The position numbers and the translations under genes were made by a program. From NCBI GenBank assembly GCA_964451325.1, contig CAYVHO010000001.1, positions 62,001 through 126,000 of the forward strand: DNA of 64,000 nt, read 5' to 3'. The notes below the pieces were generated by a model. That model had not been told where the DNA came from and ran no database searches. It saw only the letters and a program-made list of their open reading frames with translations. How positions within the stretch are numbered: the first letter of the stretch is position 1; each line of letters begins with the position of its first letter. Below, piece after piece: positions 25,622 through 34,982 of this stretch. This stretch comes from JAADHI01 sp964451325 (GTDB lineage Bacteria; Nitrospirota; Nitrospiria; SBBL01; JAADHI01).

Positions 25622-26624
25622 TCTCAGCCTGCTAAGCCCACGTGCTTCAGGGGTTTTTGCGGGAACGATTCAATCCGAAACCTGGCAGGGGCGACACTTG
25701 CTCACGGAAGAACGGGTTTTGATGGGCACACAAGTCATCGTGAAGGCGATCGGGGACGATAAATCAGCGGTCGAGACGGCGATTGCGGCAGCATTTGATG
25801 AAGTCCGGCGTTTGGATAAACTCATGAGTCACTACAAACCCGAAAGTGAGCTCTCTCAGATCAATCAAAATGCGGGCTTAGAGGCGGTACCAGTGAGTCA
25901 GGAATTATATGACTTGATTGAAAAGTCACTGACGTTTTCCGAACTTACGAAGGGTGCCTTTGATATTTCCTTTGCCTCGGTCGGAAAACTTTGGAATTTT
26001 CGCGAAAGTCGCGTCCCAACAAAGGATGCGGTCAAAGCCCAACTGCCCAAAGTAAACTATAAAAAAATTCGCCTGAATGCAAAAAACAGCACCGTCTTTT
26101 TGCCCGAAGCGGGGATGGAAATCGGTTTGGGGGGCATTGGCAAAGGGTATGCGATGGATCAGGCCATGAAGGTGTTGCAAAAGCACGGCATTAAAGATGC
26201 CATGGTCATGGCGGGAGGCGATACCCTGATTCGTGGTAAAAAAGGGGATCTCCCCTGGAAGGTCGGTCTGAGAGACCCCGCCCAGGCCAAGGGGATTCTC
26301 GCGATTCTACCGCTCTCGGATCAGGCAATTTCAACTTCTGGAGATTACGAACGTTTCTTTATTAAAGACGGTGTGCGCTACCACCATATTCTGGATACAA
26401 AAACGGGTTTTCCGGCGATGGCTTGCCGCAGTGTCAGTATCCTGGCGCGCGATGCAACGACCAGTGATGCTTTGTCCACTTCGGTTTTTGTTTTGGGGCC
26501 AACAGCGGGGCTTGCGCTGATTGAAACACTTCAAGATGTTGATGGCATTATTATCGACAAAGAAGGCAAGGTTCACCTTTCATCCGGCTTAATGGCCTTG
26601 AATACAGCGCCTGAGACAAAATGA
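25587..26624 (+). CDS. apbE: FAD:protein FMN transferase (ApbE)
   Basis: Transfers FMN from FAD to Thr/Ser of exported proteins. The signal peptide (about residues 1-26) ends GVFAG. Family motifs: MGTQVIV, DKLMSHYKPESELSQIN, GAFDIS, GGIGKGYAMD, VMAGGDTLIRGKKG, AISTSGDYERFF and HHILDTKTGFPA. I place the start at ATG 25587, where the signal peptide begins, inside the end of the DUF3570 gene. No FMN-bind target domain is seen in the window, so the protein it flavinylates is open. The next gene begins four to twelve bases around its stop. Confidence 0.9.
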   Translation: MFFRFLSVLLISLSLLSPRASGVFAGTIQSETWQGRHLLTEERVLMGTQVIVKAIGDDKSAVETAIAAAFDEVRRLDKLMSHYKPESELSQINQNAGLEAVPVSQELYDLIEKSLTFSELTKGAFDISFASVGKLWNFRESRVPTKDAVKAQLPKVNYKKIRLNAKNSTVFLPEAGMEIGLGGIGKGYAMDQAMKVLQKHGIKDAMVMAGGDTLIRGKKGDLPWKVGLRDPAQAKGILAILPLSDQAISTSGDYERFFIKDGVRYHHILDTKTGFPAMACRSVSILARDATTSDALSTSVFVLGPTAGLALIETLQDVDGIIIDKEGKVHLSSGLMALNTAPETK

Positions 26625-26632
26625 GGAATGTG

Positions 26633-27262
26633 ATGATGGAAAAATCAAGACACTTACTTCTGTGTTTATTAACCTTTATGCTGATGTTTTTTTTGTCGGG
26701 TTTGAAACCTGTGGGTGCGCAAGCGCAAGCCTTGGAAACGGCCTCTGAGCCCTTGCTCGAAGAAAAAACGGAGACAAAGACGGCTGAAGATCCGAGGGTA
26801 GAGGCCTTCGAATCCATCGAAAGTCTTGATCCCAAAATTCAGTCGCTCAAAGAGGAAATTCTTGAACTCAATACCCAGCTTTTTCGGCTTCAGGAAGATC
26901 TGCTTTTTCCTGAGGATTCCTCTGTCGTCATTTTCTTAAGTGTGGAGGGAGGGCACTATTTTACACTTGACTCAGTCAAACTGCACTTAAACGATACCCT
27001 GGTGGCCAGTCATCTTTATACCGATCGAGAAGTGGCGGCCTTGGGAAAAGGCGGGATACAGCGGATTTATCAGGGCAATTTGAAATCAGGAGACCACCAA
27101 TTGGTGGCGATTTTCAATGGTGTCGGCCCACAGAAAAAAGATTATAAGCGGGCTGAAACCATAGAAATCAAAAAAGAAAAAGGCGCGACCTTTATAAAAC
27201 TGATCGTGCGAGACAATGTGATTATCAAACAAGCCGAGTTTATTCATGAGACCTGGCATTAA
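26633..27262 (+). CDS. Exported coiled-coil protein heading the Glt/Agl-like block
   Basis: About 209 residues. Signal peptide VGAQAQ near residue 28, then a short coiled coil (about residues 62-90, SLKEEILELNTQLFRLQEDL). A beta-rich domain follows with KLHLNDTLVASHLYTD and GDHQLVAIFNGVGP. Similar proteins occur beside TPR/ExbB/ExbD gliding-type clusters in deltaproteobacterial genomes, but I know no defined function. GAGGA at 26623-26627 favours ATG 26633 or 26636; an ATG at 26621 overlaps the apbE stop (ATGA). Either way it is continuous with the electron-transfer block. Confidence 0.65.
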   Translation: MMEKSRHLLLCLLTFMLMFFLSGLKPVGAQAQALETASEPLLEEKTETKTAEDPRVEAFESIESLDPKIQSLKEEILELNTQLFRLQEDLLFPEDSSVVIFLSVEGGHYFTLDSVKLHLNDTLVASHLYTDREVAALGKGGIQRIYQGNLKSGDHQLVAIFNGVGPQKKDYKRAETIEIKKEKGATFIKLIVRDNVIIKQAEFIHETWH

Positions 27263-29189
27263 ACAAGCCCATTTCATATTGACCCTTGTGGTCTTTTTTG
27301 TCCTGCTCTCCTCCGTGCGTGCAGACGAAATACCCCTTGTGTCCGAAACCCCGCTGTCCGAGGCTCCTGTAGACAAAGACGCAAAGGTCTTGCAAGACAC
27401 CCTACTTAAAACGGCTTATTTCTATTTTTTTATTGACGACTACATGAGTGCCGCGACCCATTTGCGTCTCGTGGAAGATGCCGCCAAAGCACCCTACGAT
27501 GAGCAGATGATCAATCGCAGCCGCCTGCTTTTGGGCAGCCTTTATTTGGCTTGGGGCATGGATCGGCCCGCGACGCGGATTATCAACGAATTGGTCGGTG
27601 TTTTTCCGCCGGGTAAGGCACGAAATGATTTACTGCTTTTTGTGACGCGCATGCAATATGGGCGTGGCCTCTACCAAACCGCGCTTGAAACCTACAGGCT
27701 TTTTGATACCGCGGAGGATTTTTCGCAAATGGACGAAGCCGTCTACATTGCGGGCATGAGTTATTATGCCTTGGGTTCAGTAAAAGAGGCCGTGGCAAGT
27801 TTTAGGCGGATTGCACCGGAGAGTCTCTATTATCCCTATGCCCAACTGACCTTGGCGCAGTCCTATTTTTATTTGGAAGATTTCCCTAAAGCCCTGGGTC
27901 TCTTTGAAAAAATTAGCCAATATGACCCCCAAGAAAATGCACTGTTAAAATCATTTCAGGAAAAAAGTCGCCTTTTGTGGGGACAATTTTTGATTGAACG
28001 GGGCCGTTACGGCAAGGCCCGTTCTGTGCTTTCACAGATTTCTGAGGGCAGTCGGTTTTTCCCTGAGGCCCTTTTTGCACGGGCCTGGGCAGAATTTAAA
28101 GGACGTCATTTTTTTAAAGCCATTTTGATTTTTCAAGCCTTGATTAAACGCTATCCGGACCATCCCTATGCCTTGGAAGCATTGACCGCCGTGGGCCATG
28201 CTTACAATCGCCTAAAAGCCTATCAAACGGCCCTGGATCGTTATGCCGAAGCCATTGATTTATACAAAGAGGAAGAGGCGCGCTTGCAAGCCTTTATGAC
28301 AATCTTGGATGATCCTTTGCAAGTGATTGTTTTGATTGATGCCTATAATGACAATGCGTCCGAAGCCGGGATTTTGCATGTTTTATTGACTGAAGATGAG
28401 GGGGTGCGCTATTGGGTCTCTCAATATGCTGAGCTTTCATCGTTGAACTCTTTTTTAGATCAAAAATTGCGTGATATGGCTGTTTTTGAGGTCATGGTGG
28501 ATCATCGAGAAACGGTTTTTCTTTCTTTTATCCCGGAAGTGGATCGTTCCCTGTCTCTGGATCCCGTCGCAGTGTTACAGAAAAAAAGTGATGTGCTTAA
28601 TATGAGGGTTCAACACGCGGTGAATCTGGAAGCGCTGCCTGTGCTGGCTTCGCCAGAAGAGGCAGCGCATTTGCGTGAATTGAGTCTTTCCAAGGCAAGA
28701 CGTCGCGCAATTGCCCTGGATCTTACGCGTCTCAAAGCTGAAAAAGCAGGTCCGGCACAGCAAGAGGAGATTGCAACGCTGGCGCAGGATTGGGAAAAAG
28801 TATCCCGCTGGTTTCAGATTCTTGAAGGAGAGCTCAGTTGGAAGATCAAAACAGAAATGGCTGCACGTGCAGATAATCGCCAAGGCGCACTGCGCCGTGT
28901 CAATACGGACTTGTCTCAAATGGCGGAATCTCATGCGGCGCTGGTGCTTTCGGTGCCGCAGGTCTCACGGGAAATTGCAGACTTTCGAGCGCGAATTGCA
29001 AATGCGCAGGCGGCCCTGACTGAAAAAAAAGAGAAAACGCTCACTTTGCAGGCCGCAACCTTGCCTGCGCTTAAGGCCAAACTGCTTGAGGCTTCGCAGC
29101 GACGTTTGAAAAAATTGATGGATTTTGCGGCCACGGCAGAGTTGAGCCAGATCCAGATTTTAGATATGCAATCGGAAGAAGCCCAATGA
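27246..29189 (+). CDS. Exported TPR protein, 647 aa
   Basis: Signal peptide (about residues 1-26, SSVRADE), then repeated TPR-like helices (ALETYRLFDTAEDF, VAGMSYYALGSV-type, AQLTLAQSYFYLEDFPKALGLFEKI, ALDRYAEAIDLYKEEEARL). The last ~200 residues are helical, with probable coiled coil. It overlaps the upstream gene by 17 bases and the downstream one by four. Size and place resemble the TPR scaffold proteins of the Glt/Agl gliding machinery, but identity with a particular Glt protein is not claimed. Confidence 0.75.
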   Translation: MRPGIKQAHFILTLVVFFVLLSSVRADEIPLVSETPLSEAPVDKDAKVLQDTLLKTAYFYFFIDDYMSAATHLRLVEDAAKAPYDEQMINRSRLLLGSLYLAWGMDRPATRIINELVGVFPPGKARNDLLLFVTRMQYGRGLYQTALETYRLFDTAEDFSQMDEAVYIAGMSYYALGSVKEAVASFRRIAPESLYYPYAQLTLAQSYFYLEDFPKALGLFEKISQYDPQENALLKSFQEKSRLLWGQFLIERGRYGKARSVLSQISEGSRFFPEALFARAWAEFKGRHFFKAILIFQALIKRYPDHPYALEALTAVGHAYNRLKAYQTALDRYAEAIDLYKEEEARLQAFMTILDDPLQVIVLIDAYNDNASEAGILHVLLTEDEGVRYWVSQYAELSSLNSFLDQKLRDMAVFEVMVDHRETVFLSFIPEVDRSLSLDPVAVLQKKSDVLNMRVQHAVNLEALPVLASPEEAAHLRELSLSKARRRAIALDLTRLKAEKAGPAQQEEIATLAQDWEKVSRWFQILEGELSWKIKTEMAARADNRQGALRRVNTDLSQMAESHAALVLSVPQVSREIADFRARIANAQAALTEKKEKTLTLQAATLPALKAKLLEASQRRLKKLMDFAATAELSQIQILDMQSEEAQ

Positions 29190-32080
29190 TGATGAATACC
29201 CTAAAACCCACTCCGACGAAGACTTTCGGTTTAGGGTGGATCTTGGTTTTGTTGTCCCTTGTTGTGCTCGCAGGCTGTGGCGGTGGGCAAAAAACCTTTA
29301 AACCGACTTTATTGACTGAAGAAAGCCTGGAAGAAGGTAAGCGCGTCTTAAAGGAGGAAGTCAAGGTCTTGCGTGAGGTCGTGGTGGTCTCAAAAAAAGG
29401 AGAAGCACTGAGAGGTTATGAAGCGCTATTGGCGCGTCATCCCGACCCTACAAGCCCTGTGCGTGCCCCAGCCCTAAAACGTTTGGGTGACCTCTATATG
29501 AAAGAAGCGCATACCCATTTTTTACGAGAAATGGAAGCCTTTGAAATTGATCCCAGTGGGCCATTGCCTTTAGTCGATTACGAGCAGGCCATTGAAAGCT
29601 ACACAGCGCTTTTACGTGATCATCATAACTATCGAGAAAATGATCAAGTGCTTTATGCGCTCTCTCGGGCCTACGACGAAACCGGTGAAAGAGATCAGGC
29701 TTTGCCTTTGCTGGAATGGTTGGTCAGAGAATACCCGCTCAGCCCGCATCGTTTGGAGGCGTCTTTTCGTTTGGGTGAATATTATTTTGACCGCGAAGAA
29801 TTTGAAAAAGCGGGGCTTGCTTATGCCGATGCGGCTTTCCGGGAAGATCCCTATTTTCAGGACAAGGCCCTTTATAAATTGGCTTGGACTTATTTTAATT
29901 TAAACCGTTATCCAGAAGCGATTGAGGTTTTTTTGAAGGTTGTGGATCAAAAGACCAAAGACATGCCAACCTTTGAGCCGGAAGAGGGTTCCCTGGTTTG
30001 GGAGGCTTTAAGTTATGTGAGCACCTCTTTTCGTCGTCTCGGTGGTGCGTCTGTTGTCGCCCAGTATTTTCAGGAAAATGGCTTCCGGCCTTATGAAAAA
30101 GATCTTTATTTGATGATGGGCAATCACTACATGGTTGAAGGGGGAGCCGCGCAGGGGATTGAAACCTATCGTGCTTTTATTTCAGTGCATCCCCTGGACC
30201 CGATGGCGCCTTTTTTTGCCTCTTATGTGATTGAAGCCTTAAAAAAACAAGGCGATGCCGTGGCCGCTGAGGCGGCCCGTGTCCGTCTTGTACAGGACTA
30301 CGCCTCAAACAGTCCTTGGTTTAAGGCCAACAATGAAGCAGATCGCGTACGCCCGCGTAAATTGATCAAAACAGAGCTGCATCGTTTGGCGCTTATGTCT
30401 CATGCAAAGGCCCAAAAAACGAAAAATGAGAGCGATTATCGCAGTACAGCTGCCTGGTATCGTCAGTTTTTACTTGAATTTCCTGAAGACAAAGACCGCG
30501 CCGAGATCCAGTTTCTTTTGGGCGAAACCCTGATGGCATTTGGGGCCTATCAAGATGCGGGAGAAGCCTTTGAGGTCGCGGCCTGGGCAAGTGCAGATCA
30601 GGAGAAAGAGAAAGAAAAACCCAATCGTAAGGCGGCTTATGCCGCAGTTGTGGCCTTTGAAAAAGTGAAAACAGTGGAAGGTGAAAAGCGCTTCACCGAC
30701 ATTTCTTTGCGGTTTGCCAACGATTTCTCCAAAGACATTCAGGCCCCCATCGTGCTCTTCAATGTGGCGGAATTTCTTTTTGCGAAAGCGGTTTACACGG
30801 AGTCGGCGTCGATTTTGGGTGATTTTCTGACCCGTTACCCCAAACATAAAAACATCCCCGCTGCACGTAAACTGGTCGCGCACAGTTATATGAAAGCGGG
30901 TGATTTTAAAAAGGCCCGGATGGCCTATGGAGAAGCCTTAAGCCATCTTCCCAAAAAGAATAAAAAAGACCAGAAATCGTTTTCAGATTTGATGGCAACC
31001 GCGATTTACAAAGAAGCCGAGACCGTGCAGGAAAAAGGGGAGTTGGCCGAGGCTGCACATCTTTTCCAGTCCCTTGCTCAAGACCTGCCGAAAAATGAAT
31101 TGGCGCCTGTCGCCCTTTTTGAGGCAGGCTTAATCTACGAAAAATTAGAACAGCCCAGAGAAGCCGTTCGTGTGTATCGCAAACTCTCCCAGGTCTATGC
31201 AAAATCATCCCTGGCTGAAAAATCCTATGTGCATGCAGGCTTGCTTTATGAACAGCTTGGAGAAGGCCTGCAAGCTGCTGCGGTTTTTGCTGTGGCGGCC
31301 AAAACCATAAAAGATGAGGTCCAAGCGCAAAAACTGCTTTGGAATGCCGCAGGCTACTATGAAGATGAAAAAAAATGGGCCAAAGTGATTGAGACATTGT
31401 TGTCCTTTATTCAACGTTTTTCGAAACATGGGGATGCTCCCGAAGCCCTTTTTAAGATGGCCCATGCCCGTGAAAAACAGGGCCGGCCCAAGGCTGCGGC
31501 CAAACTCTATCAGTCGGTGATCGACAGAGGCCCAAAGACGCTTTTTGCCGCAAAGGCGCGTTTCAAACAAGCTGAGCAGGTTTTTATTGCTTTTAAGGCC
31601 ATTCGACTCAAAGCCCCTTTTGCAAAAAATTTAAAAAAGAAAACCCAGGCCTTAAAAAAAGTAGTCGATCTTTATACGAAGGGGGTTCAGACGGGGCATG
31701 TTGAAGTGGTGACGGTTTCGGCCTTTCGTTTGGGTGAGGTTTTTGAGCATTTTCAGTCTGCGATTTTAGAGGCGGAACGGCCTAAAAACCTGAACGCCGA
31801 ACAACTGGAAGAATACGCCTTTCAGTTGGAAGAAAAAGCCTATCCTTTTGAAGAAAAGGCCATTAAAGCCTATGAAAGCAATGTGCGTCGTGCAAGGCAA
31901 TCGATCGGACTTTATAACGAATGGGTGAAAAAAAGTTTTGAGCGTTTGGCAACCCTTCGGCCTTCACGCTATCGCAGAAAAGAACGTGCTGAACGTGTTG
32001 TTGCCAATCTTGATGCGGTGGTTTTGCCAAGCATGTTTTCTGCTGAATCAGATGACAAGCGTATCGCGGGGAGAAAATAG
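29186..32080 (+). CDS. TPR-repeat lipoprotein, 964 aa
   Basis: Large lipoprotein: lipobox LAGC near residue 30 followed by GGGQK. TPR/Sel1-like helices run along nearly the whole chain (for example YALSRAYDETGERDQALPLL, YKLAWTYFNLNRYPEAIEVF, LFEAGLIYEKLEQPREAVRVY). Such solenoids bind partner proteins. It overlaps the previous gene (ATGA) and is two bases from the next. It is probably an outer- or inner-membrane-anchored scaffold of the Glt/Agl-like machine. The assembly role is inferred. Confidence 0.78.
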   Translation: MMMNTLKPTPTKTFGLGWILVLLSLVVLAGCGGGQKTFKPTLLTEESLEEGKRVLKEEVKVLREVVVVSKKGEALRGYEALLARHPDPTSPVRAPALKRLGDLYMKEAHTHFLREMEAFEIDPSGPLPLVDYEQAIESYTALLRDHHNYRENDQVLYALSRAYDETGERDQALPLLEWLVREYPLSPHRLEASFRLGEYYFDREEFEKAGLAYADAAFREDPYFQDKALYKLAWTYFNLNRYPEAIEVFLKVVDQKTKDMPTFEPEEGSLVWEALSYVSTSFRRLGGASVVAQYFQENGFRPYEKDLYLMMGNHYMVEGGAAQGIETYRAFISVHPLDPMAPFFASYVIEALKKQGDAVAAEAARVRLVQDYASNSPWFKANNEADRVRPRKLIKTELHRLALMSHAKAQKTKNESDYRSTAAWYRQFLLEFPEDKDRAEIQFLLGETLMAFGAYQDAGEAFEVAAWASADQEKEKEKPNRKAAYAAVVAFEKVKTVEGEKRFTDISLRFANDFSKDIQAPIVLFNVAEFLFAKAVYTESASILGDFLTRYPKHKNIPAARKLVAHSYMKAGDFKKARMAYGEALSHLPKKNKKDQKSFSDLMATAIYKEAETVQEKGELAEAAHLFQSLAQDLPKNELAPVALFEAGLIYEKLEQPREAVRVYRKLSQVYAKSSLAEKSYVHAGLLYEQLGEGLQAAAVFAVAAKTIKDEVQAQKLLWNAAGYYEDEKKWAKVIETLLSFIQRFSKHGDAPEALFKMAHAREKQGRPKAAAKLYQSVIDRGPKTLFAAKARFKQAEQVFIAFKAIRLKAPFAKNLKKKTQALKKVVDLYTKGVQTGHVEVVTVSAFRLGEVFEHFQSAILEAERPKNLNAEQLEEYAFQLEEKAYPFEEKAIKAYESNVRRARQSIGLYNEWVKKSFERLATLRPSRYRRKERAERVVANLDAVVLPSMFSAESDDKRIAGRK

Positions 32081-32082
32081 TA

Positions 32083-32757
32083 ATGGGTTTCTTCAAAAAA
32101 ATGCCGCTCTTGCTCTTGTTATTTGTGGTCTTTGTGATGAGTGCCTGTGTAAAAACAAAACGTCCTCCGGAACAGCTTGTCGTTGTTGAAAAAAAAGCGC
32201 AACTTGAATCCCCTAAACCAGGGGTTTCAAAAAAACCTACAAAAGATCCCCGTTTGGATCTTGTGATTCAGCAGTTTCAAAGAGGGATTCGACTCTTGGC
32301 GCAGGATAAGGTGCAACAAGCCAAAACATTATTTGAAAGTCTTCGAAATGACTATCCGAGGGTTTCTGTCTTTCATTTGAATTTGGGTGTGGTTTACAAA
32401 CGTTTGGCACGACTTGAGGATGCGATGCACGCCTATCGACAGGCGATTTCTATTGCAGCGCAAAGTCCTGGAGGCGGTTATGCCGAGGCATATTACAATC
32501 TGGCGATTGTGCTCAGAGAGCAGGGACTTTTCAAGGAAGCCGAAGCAGCTTACCTGCGCGCTTTATCAATTGATTCTGATTTTCAGGATGCCCATTTTAA
32601 CCTGGCCGTGCTTTATGATCTTTATCTGAATGAGCCCGTGCGCGCGATTCACCATTATCAAAGACATCTTGCACTCAAAGAAGGGGCCGATGAAGAAATC
32701 GGTATTTGGATTGCGGCCTTAGAAAAACGGATAAAGATCGGGAAAGGACAACCATGA
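32083..32757 (+). CDS. TPR lipoprotein (AglT/GltE-like)
   Basis: 224-residue lipoprotein with lipobox MSAC near residue 23. Three to four TPR units follow (VFHLNLGVVYKRLARLEDAM, YYNLAIVLREQGLFKEAEAAY, HFNLAVLYDLYLNEPVRAI). Size and position before an ExbB/ExbD set match AglT/GltE-type proteins of the myxobacterial gliding cluster. Ribosome site GGGGAGA. Its stop overlaps the next ATG. The AglT comparison rests on domain and order, not on an alignment. Confidence 0.75.
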   Translation: MGFFKKMPLLLLLFVVFVMSACVKTKRPPEQLVVVEKKAQLESPKPGVSKKPTKDPRLDLVIQQFQRGIRLLAQDKVQQAKTLFESLRNDYPRVSVFHLNLGVVYKRLARLEDAMHAYRQAISIAAQSPGGGYAEAYYNLAIVLREQGLFKEAEAAYLRALSIDSDFQDAHFNLAVLYDLYLNEPVRAIHHYQRHLALKEGADEEIGIWIAALEKRIKIGKGQP

Positions 32758-33086
32758 AACGAAGCGGTATTATTATTTTGTTATTTTTATGGGGTGGATT
32801 GTTCGTAATGACAGCGTCTGTTTCTGCCGAACCTTCATCAGAAACACAAAAAAAGGGCGAGCCGGGTGTGGAGCGTCTTTTGATGGGGGGGACGGAAATT
32901 CAGGGGACGATTGAAAAACCTCATGTGGTTTATATCGTGCCTTGGGGGGAAGGTGCAGGGGCCGGAGAACGTGAAATTCCATTTGAACGTAGTTTTAGAG
33001 CAGAAATCCTGGCGCCGGTTGATTTTGCACGGTTCCAAAGCAAATGGGGAAGCGCCCCAGAAGCCAGAGAAGGAGGTGAAAAGTAA
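32754..33086 (+). CDS. Small exported protein before the ExbB-like gene
   Basis: 110-residue exported protein: signal peptide VSAEP near residue 24, then a conserved-looking segment GTEIQGTIEKPHVVYIVPWGE and a Gly/Glu-rich end. I place the start at ATG 32754, overlapping the previous stop as ATGA, because the signal peptide begins there. Small proteins of this kind sit between the TPR and ExbB-like genes in similar clusters. The function is unknown. It probably contacts the energising complex from the periplasm (inference). Confidence 0.65.
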   Translation: MKRSGIIILLFLWGGLFVMTASVSAEPSSETQKKGEPGVERLLMGGTEIQGTIEKPHVVYIVPWGEGAGAGEREIPFERSFRAEILAPVDFARFQSKWGSAPEAREGGEK

Positions 33087-33850
33087 TGGGTAATTTGGAA
33101 GGCATTGTTCGATTTTTTCAATCCGGCGGGGTATTTATGTACCCGCTGATGTTTATCTTAGCATTAGGCACTGCCATCGTTGTCGAACGGGCGATGATCT
33201 TGATGCGATCCCGTGTGGATGCCGTCGCGCTCTGGCGCAAACTTTCGTCCAATTTATCCAGCAAGAAATTCGACGAAGCCTTAAAAGCCTGTTCCGGCCC
33301 TCATTTTAATAAACCGCTGCACCATGTCATGAAGACAGGCATTCAAGGGATGCAGATGGCCCGCTCTCGTGAAGAAATTCAAGGCATGACAGACGAGGCC
33401 GTCATGGAAGTCATGCCGCGTTTGGAAGCCCGACTGCATTATTTACCTAACCTGGCCAACGTCGCGACCTTGGTCGGTCTTTTAGGAACAATTATGGGCT
33501 TGATTGATGCCTTTACTGCGGTGGGGGCTGCAGATCCGGCACAGAAAGCCGCTTTGCTTGCCAAGGGGATTTCGCTGGCCATGAATACAACGGCTTTTGG
33601 TTTGGTCGTCGCCATTCCTTTGATGTTGATTTATACCTTTTTACAGGCCTGGACAAATCGCTCGATTGATCGACTGGATGAATATGCCCTAAAGCTGCTG
33701 AATTTTTCAGGGGCATCCGTTGTGGCAGAGGGAGGTAGTTCTAATCCCTCACTCGAAAGCAGTGAGCAGGGCGCAAGCGAGCGCGATTCCCGTGGGAAAT
33801 GGCGGGTCAGTCCGAGCGGTGCCTCAGAGGGAATGGGTCATGCCCGGTAG
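33086..33850 (+). CDS. MotA/TolQ/ExbB-family proton channel (AglR-like)
   Basis: 254-residue inner-membrane protein. The first membrane segment is near residues 14-34 (MYPLMFILALGTAIVVERAM). The conserved MotA/TolQ core is near residues 120-195, with ATLVGLLGTIMGLIDAF and GISLAMNTTAFGLVVAIPL. It couples proton flow to motion together with ExbD/TolR partners. Two ExbD-like genes follow, so the order equals AglR-AglQ-AglS of Myxococcus. The last ~35 residues form a Ser/Gly-rich tail that overlaps the next gene. The start codon shares one base with the previous stop (TAATG). Confidence 0.88.
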   Translation: MGNLEGIVRFFQSGGVFMYPLMFILALGTAIVVERAMILMRSRVDAVALWRKLSSNLSSKKFDEALKACSGPHFNKPLHHVMKTGIQGMQMARSREEIQGMTDEAVMEVMPRLEARLHYLPNLANVATLVGLLGTIMGLIDAFTAVGAADPAQKAALLAKGISLAMNTTAFGLVVAIPLMLIYTFLQAWTNRSIDRLDEYALKLLNFSGASVVAEGGSSNPSLESSEQGASERDSRGKWRVSPSGASEGMGHAR

Positions 33851-34316
33851 GCGGAGAAGGGGGCGTCGCGCCATCGAAGCCACCGAATTGAATATCACCC
33901 CCTTTATGAATTTGATGGTGGTCCTCATTCCTTTTTTGCTCAGTGGGGTGGTCTTTTCCCGTTTGGCAATCCTGGAAATGAAATTGCCCACGACCCAGAC
34001 ACAAGCCGCAGTTTCAAAATCGCTGAAAGATCCGTTTCGTTTGGTTGTGACGCTTCGCCAAGACGGTGTGACCGTGCTGGGTTCGGATATTAAACGGGCG
34101 CAATTCCCAAAAAAGAAGTCGCTTTACGCTTTAGAGGGTTTGTCTGATTTGCTGGAACAAGTGAAGGCTAAACATCCACAGGAGAGTGCACTCATTTTAT
34201 TAAGTGAGCCTGAAATTCCCTACGAAGCCTTAATCGCTGTGATGGATGCCTGTCGCGAAAAAGAAGGCCAGATGCTCTTTCCTGATATCTCCATCGGGGA
34301 GGTCAAAGTCTTATGA
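33840..34316 (+). CDS. ExbD/TolR-family protein 1, with Asn in place of the TM Asp
   Basis: 158-residue protein starting MPGRRRRGRRAIEATELNI, with a single transmembrane segment (about residues 18-40) and a periplasmic domain. In ExbD/TolR the segment normally reads P-x-x-D with a proton-carrying Asp. Here it is NITPFMNLMVVLIPFLL, with Asn at that place. The start is ATG 33840 with GAGGG upstream. A longer in-frame ATG at 33720 would only read through the ExbB-like tail region. It overlaps the ExbB-like gene by 11 bases and the next ExbD by four. Confidence 0.85.
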   Translation: MPGRRRRGRRAIEATELNITPFMNLMVVLIPFLLSGVVFSRLAILEMKLPTTQTQAAVSKSLKDPFRLVVTLRQDGVTVLGSDIKRAQFPKKKSLYALEGLSDLLEQVKAKHPQESALILLSEPEIPYEALIAVMDACREKEGQMLFPDISIGEVKVL

Positions 34317-34813
34317 GTCGAGCCCGGCGTCGTCAAGGAAAATCCAGAAAAAATGCCGTCGTTTCGCTAACGGTCATCAGTCTCATGGATATCTTTACCA
34401 TTTTGCTGCTTTTTTTACTCGTACATGCGGGAGATGATGCCATTGCCTTGCCTTCGACCGAACAACTGAGTTTGCCCGCGTCTACCTCTAAGACCATGCC
34501 AAAATCGACCATTACGCTGATGGTGACGGAAAAGGATATCTTAGTTGAAGGCAATCGCATTATGGGCGTGGCCGAGGCTTTAAAAGAGAAGGCTCTTGTT
34601 TTGCCTCTCGTGAAAAAGGAACTGGTACGTTTGGCAGAACGCACAAAAAGTTTGGCGCGTTTAAACGCATCGGTGAAATTTACGGGAAAAATTACGGTGA
34701 TGGGGGATAAAAAAATTCCCTTTCGTTTGCTCAAAAAGATTATGAGTACAGCGGCGCAGGCTGCGTATCCGAATATTTCTTTAGGGGTCATGCAAAAAGA
34801 CCAGTTAGGGTGA
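34313..34813 (+). CDS. ExbD/TolR-family protein 2, Asp retained
   Basis: 166-residue protein with a basic N-terminus, a transmembrane segment near residues 20-42 (TVISLMDIFTILLLFLLVHAG) and a periplasmic domain. The Asp in LMDIF is at the place of the proton-carrying residue of ExbD/TolR. It is therefore the likely active member of the pair, with the upstream copy carrying Asn. It overlaps that copy as ATGA. Its stop codon TGA is at the very edge of the hairpin repeat B. Confidence 0.85.
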   Translation: MSRARRRQGKSRKNAVVSLTVISLMDIFTILLLFLLVHAGDDAIALPSTEQLSLPASTSKTMPKSTITLMVTEKDILVEGNRIMGVAEALKEKALVLPLVKKELVRLAERTKSLARLNASVKFTGKITVMGDKKIPFRLLKKIMSTAAQAAYPNISLGVMQKDQLG

Positions 34814-34935
34814 AACCGCCGATTCGCTTGAAATACTGCGTTATCGGCATTTTTTATCCCTCGCCGTACAGAGTGAGTCCGCCTCGGGCTAAAAAATGGC
34901 CTCTGGCCTTGTCTTTCGAGCGACTTGGCGGTTTC
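34812..34935 (+). repeat. ~124-bp imperfect hairpin repeat, copy B
   Basis: Begins at the stop codon of the second ExbD gene with GAAACCGCCGATTCG and ends CGACTTGGCGGTTTC. The two ends pair over at least nine perfect bases (GAAACCGCC with GGCGGTTTC). The two halves are imperfect complements throughout, including CATTTTTTA with CTAAAAAATG. Nearly the same sequence occurs at 60703-60821, and reversed at 7693-7808. It lies inside the operon, between the ExbD and TonB-type genes. Confidence 0.85.
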
Positions 34936-34982
34936 AAGTGTTGGAAGTCTTGTGTCAGAAGCAAGAGAAAAGAGAGTGAATA

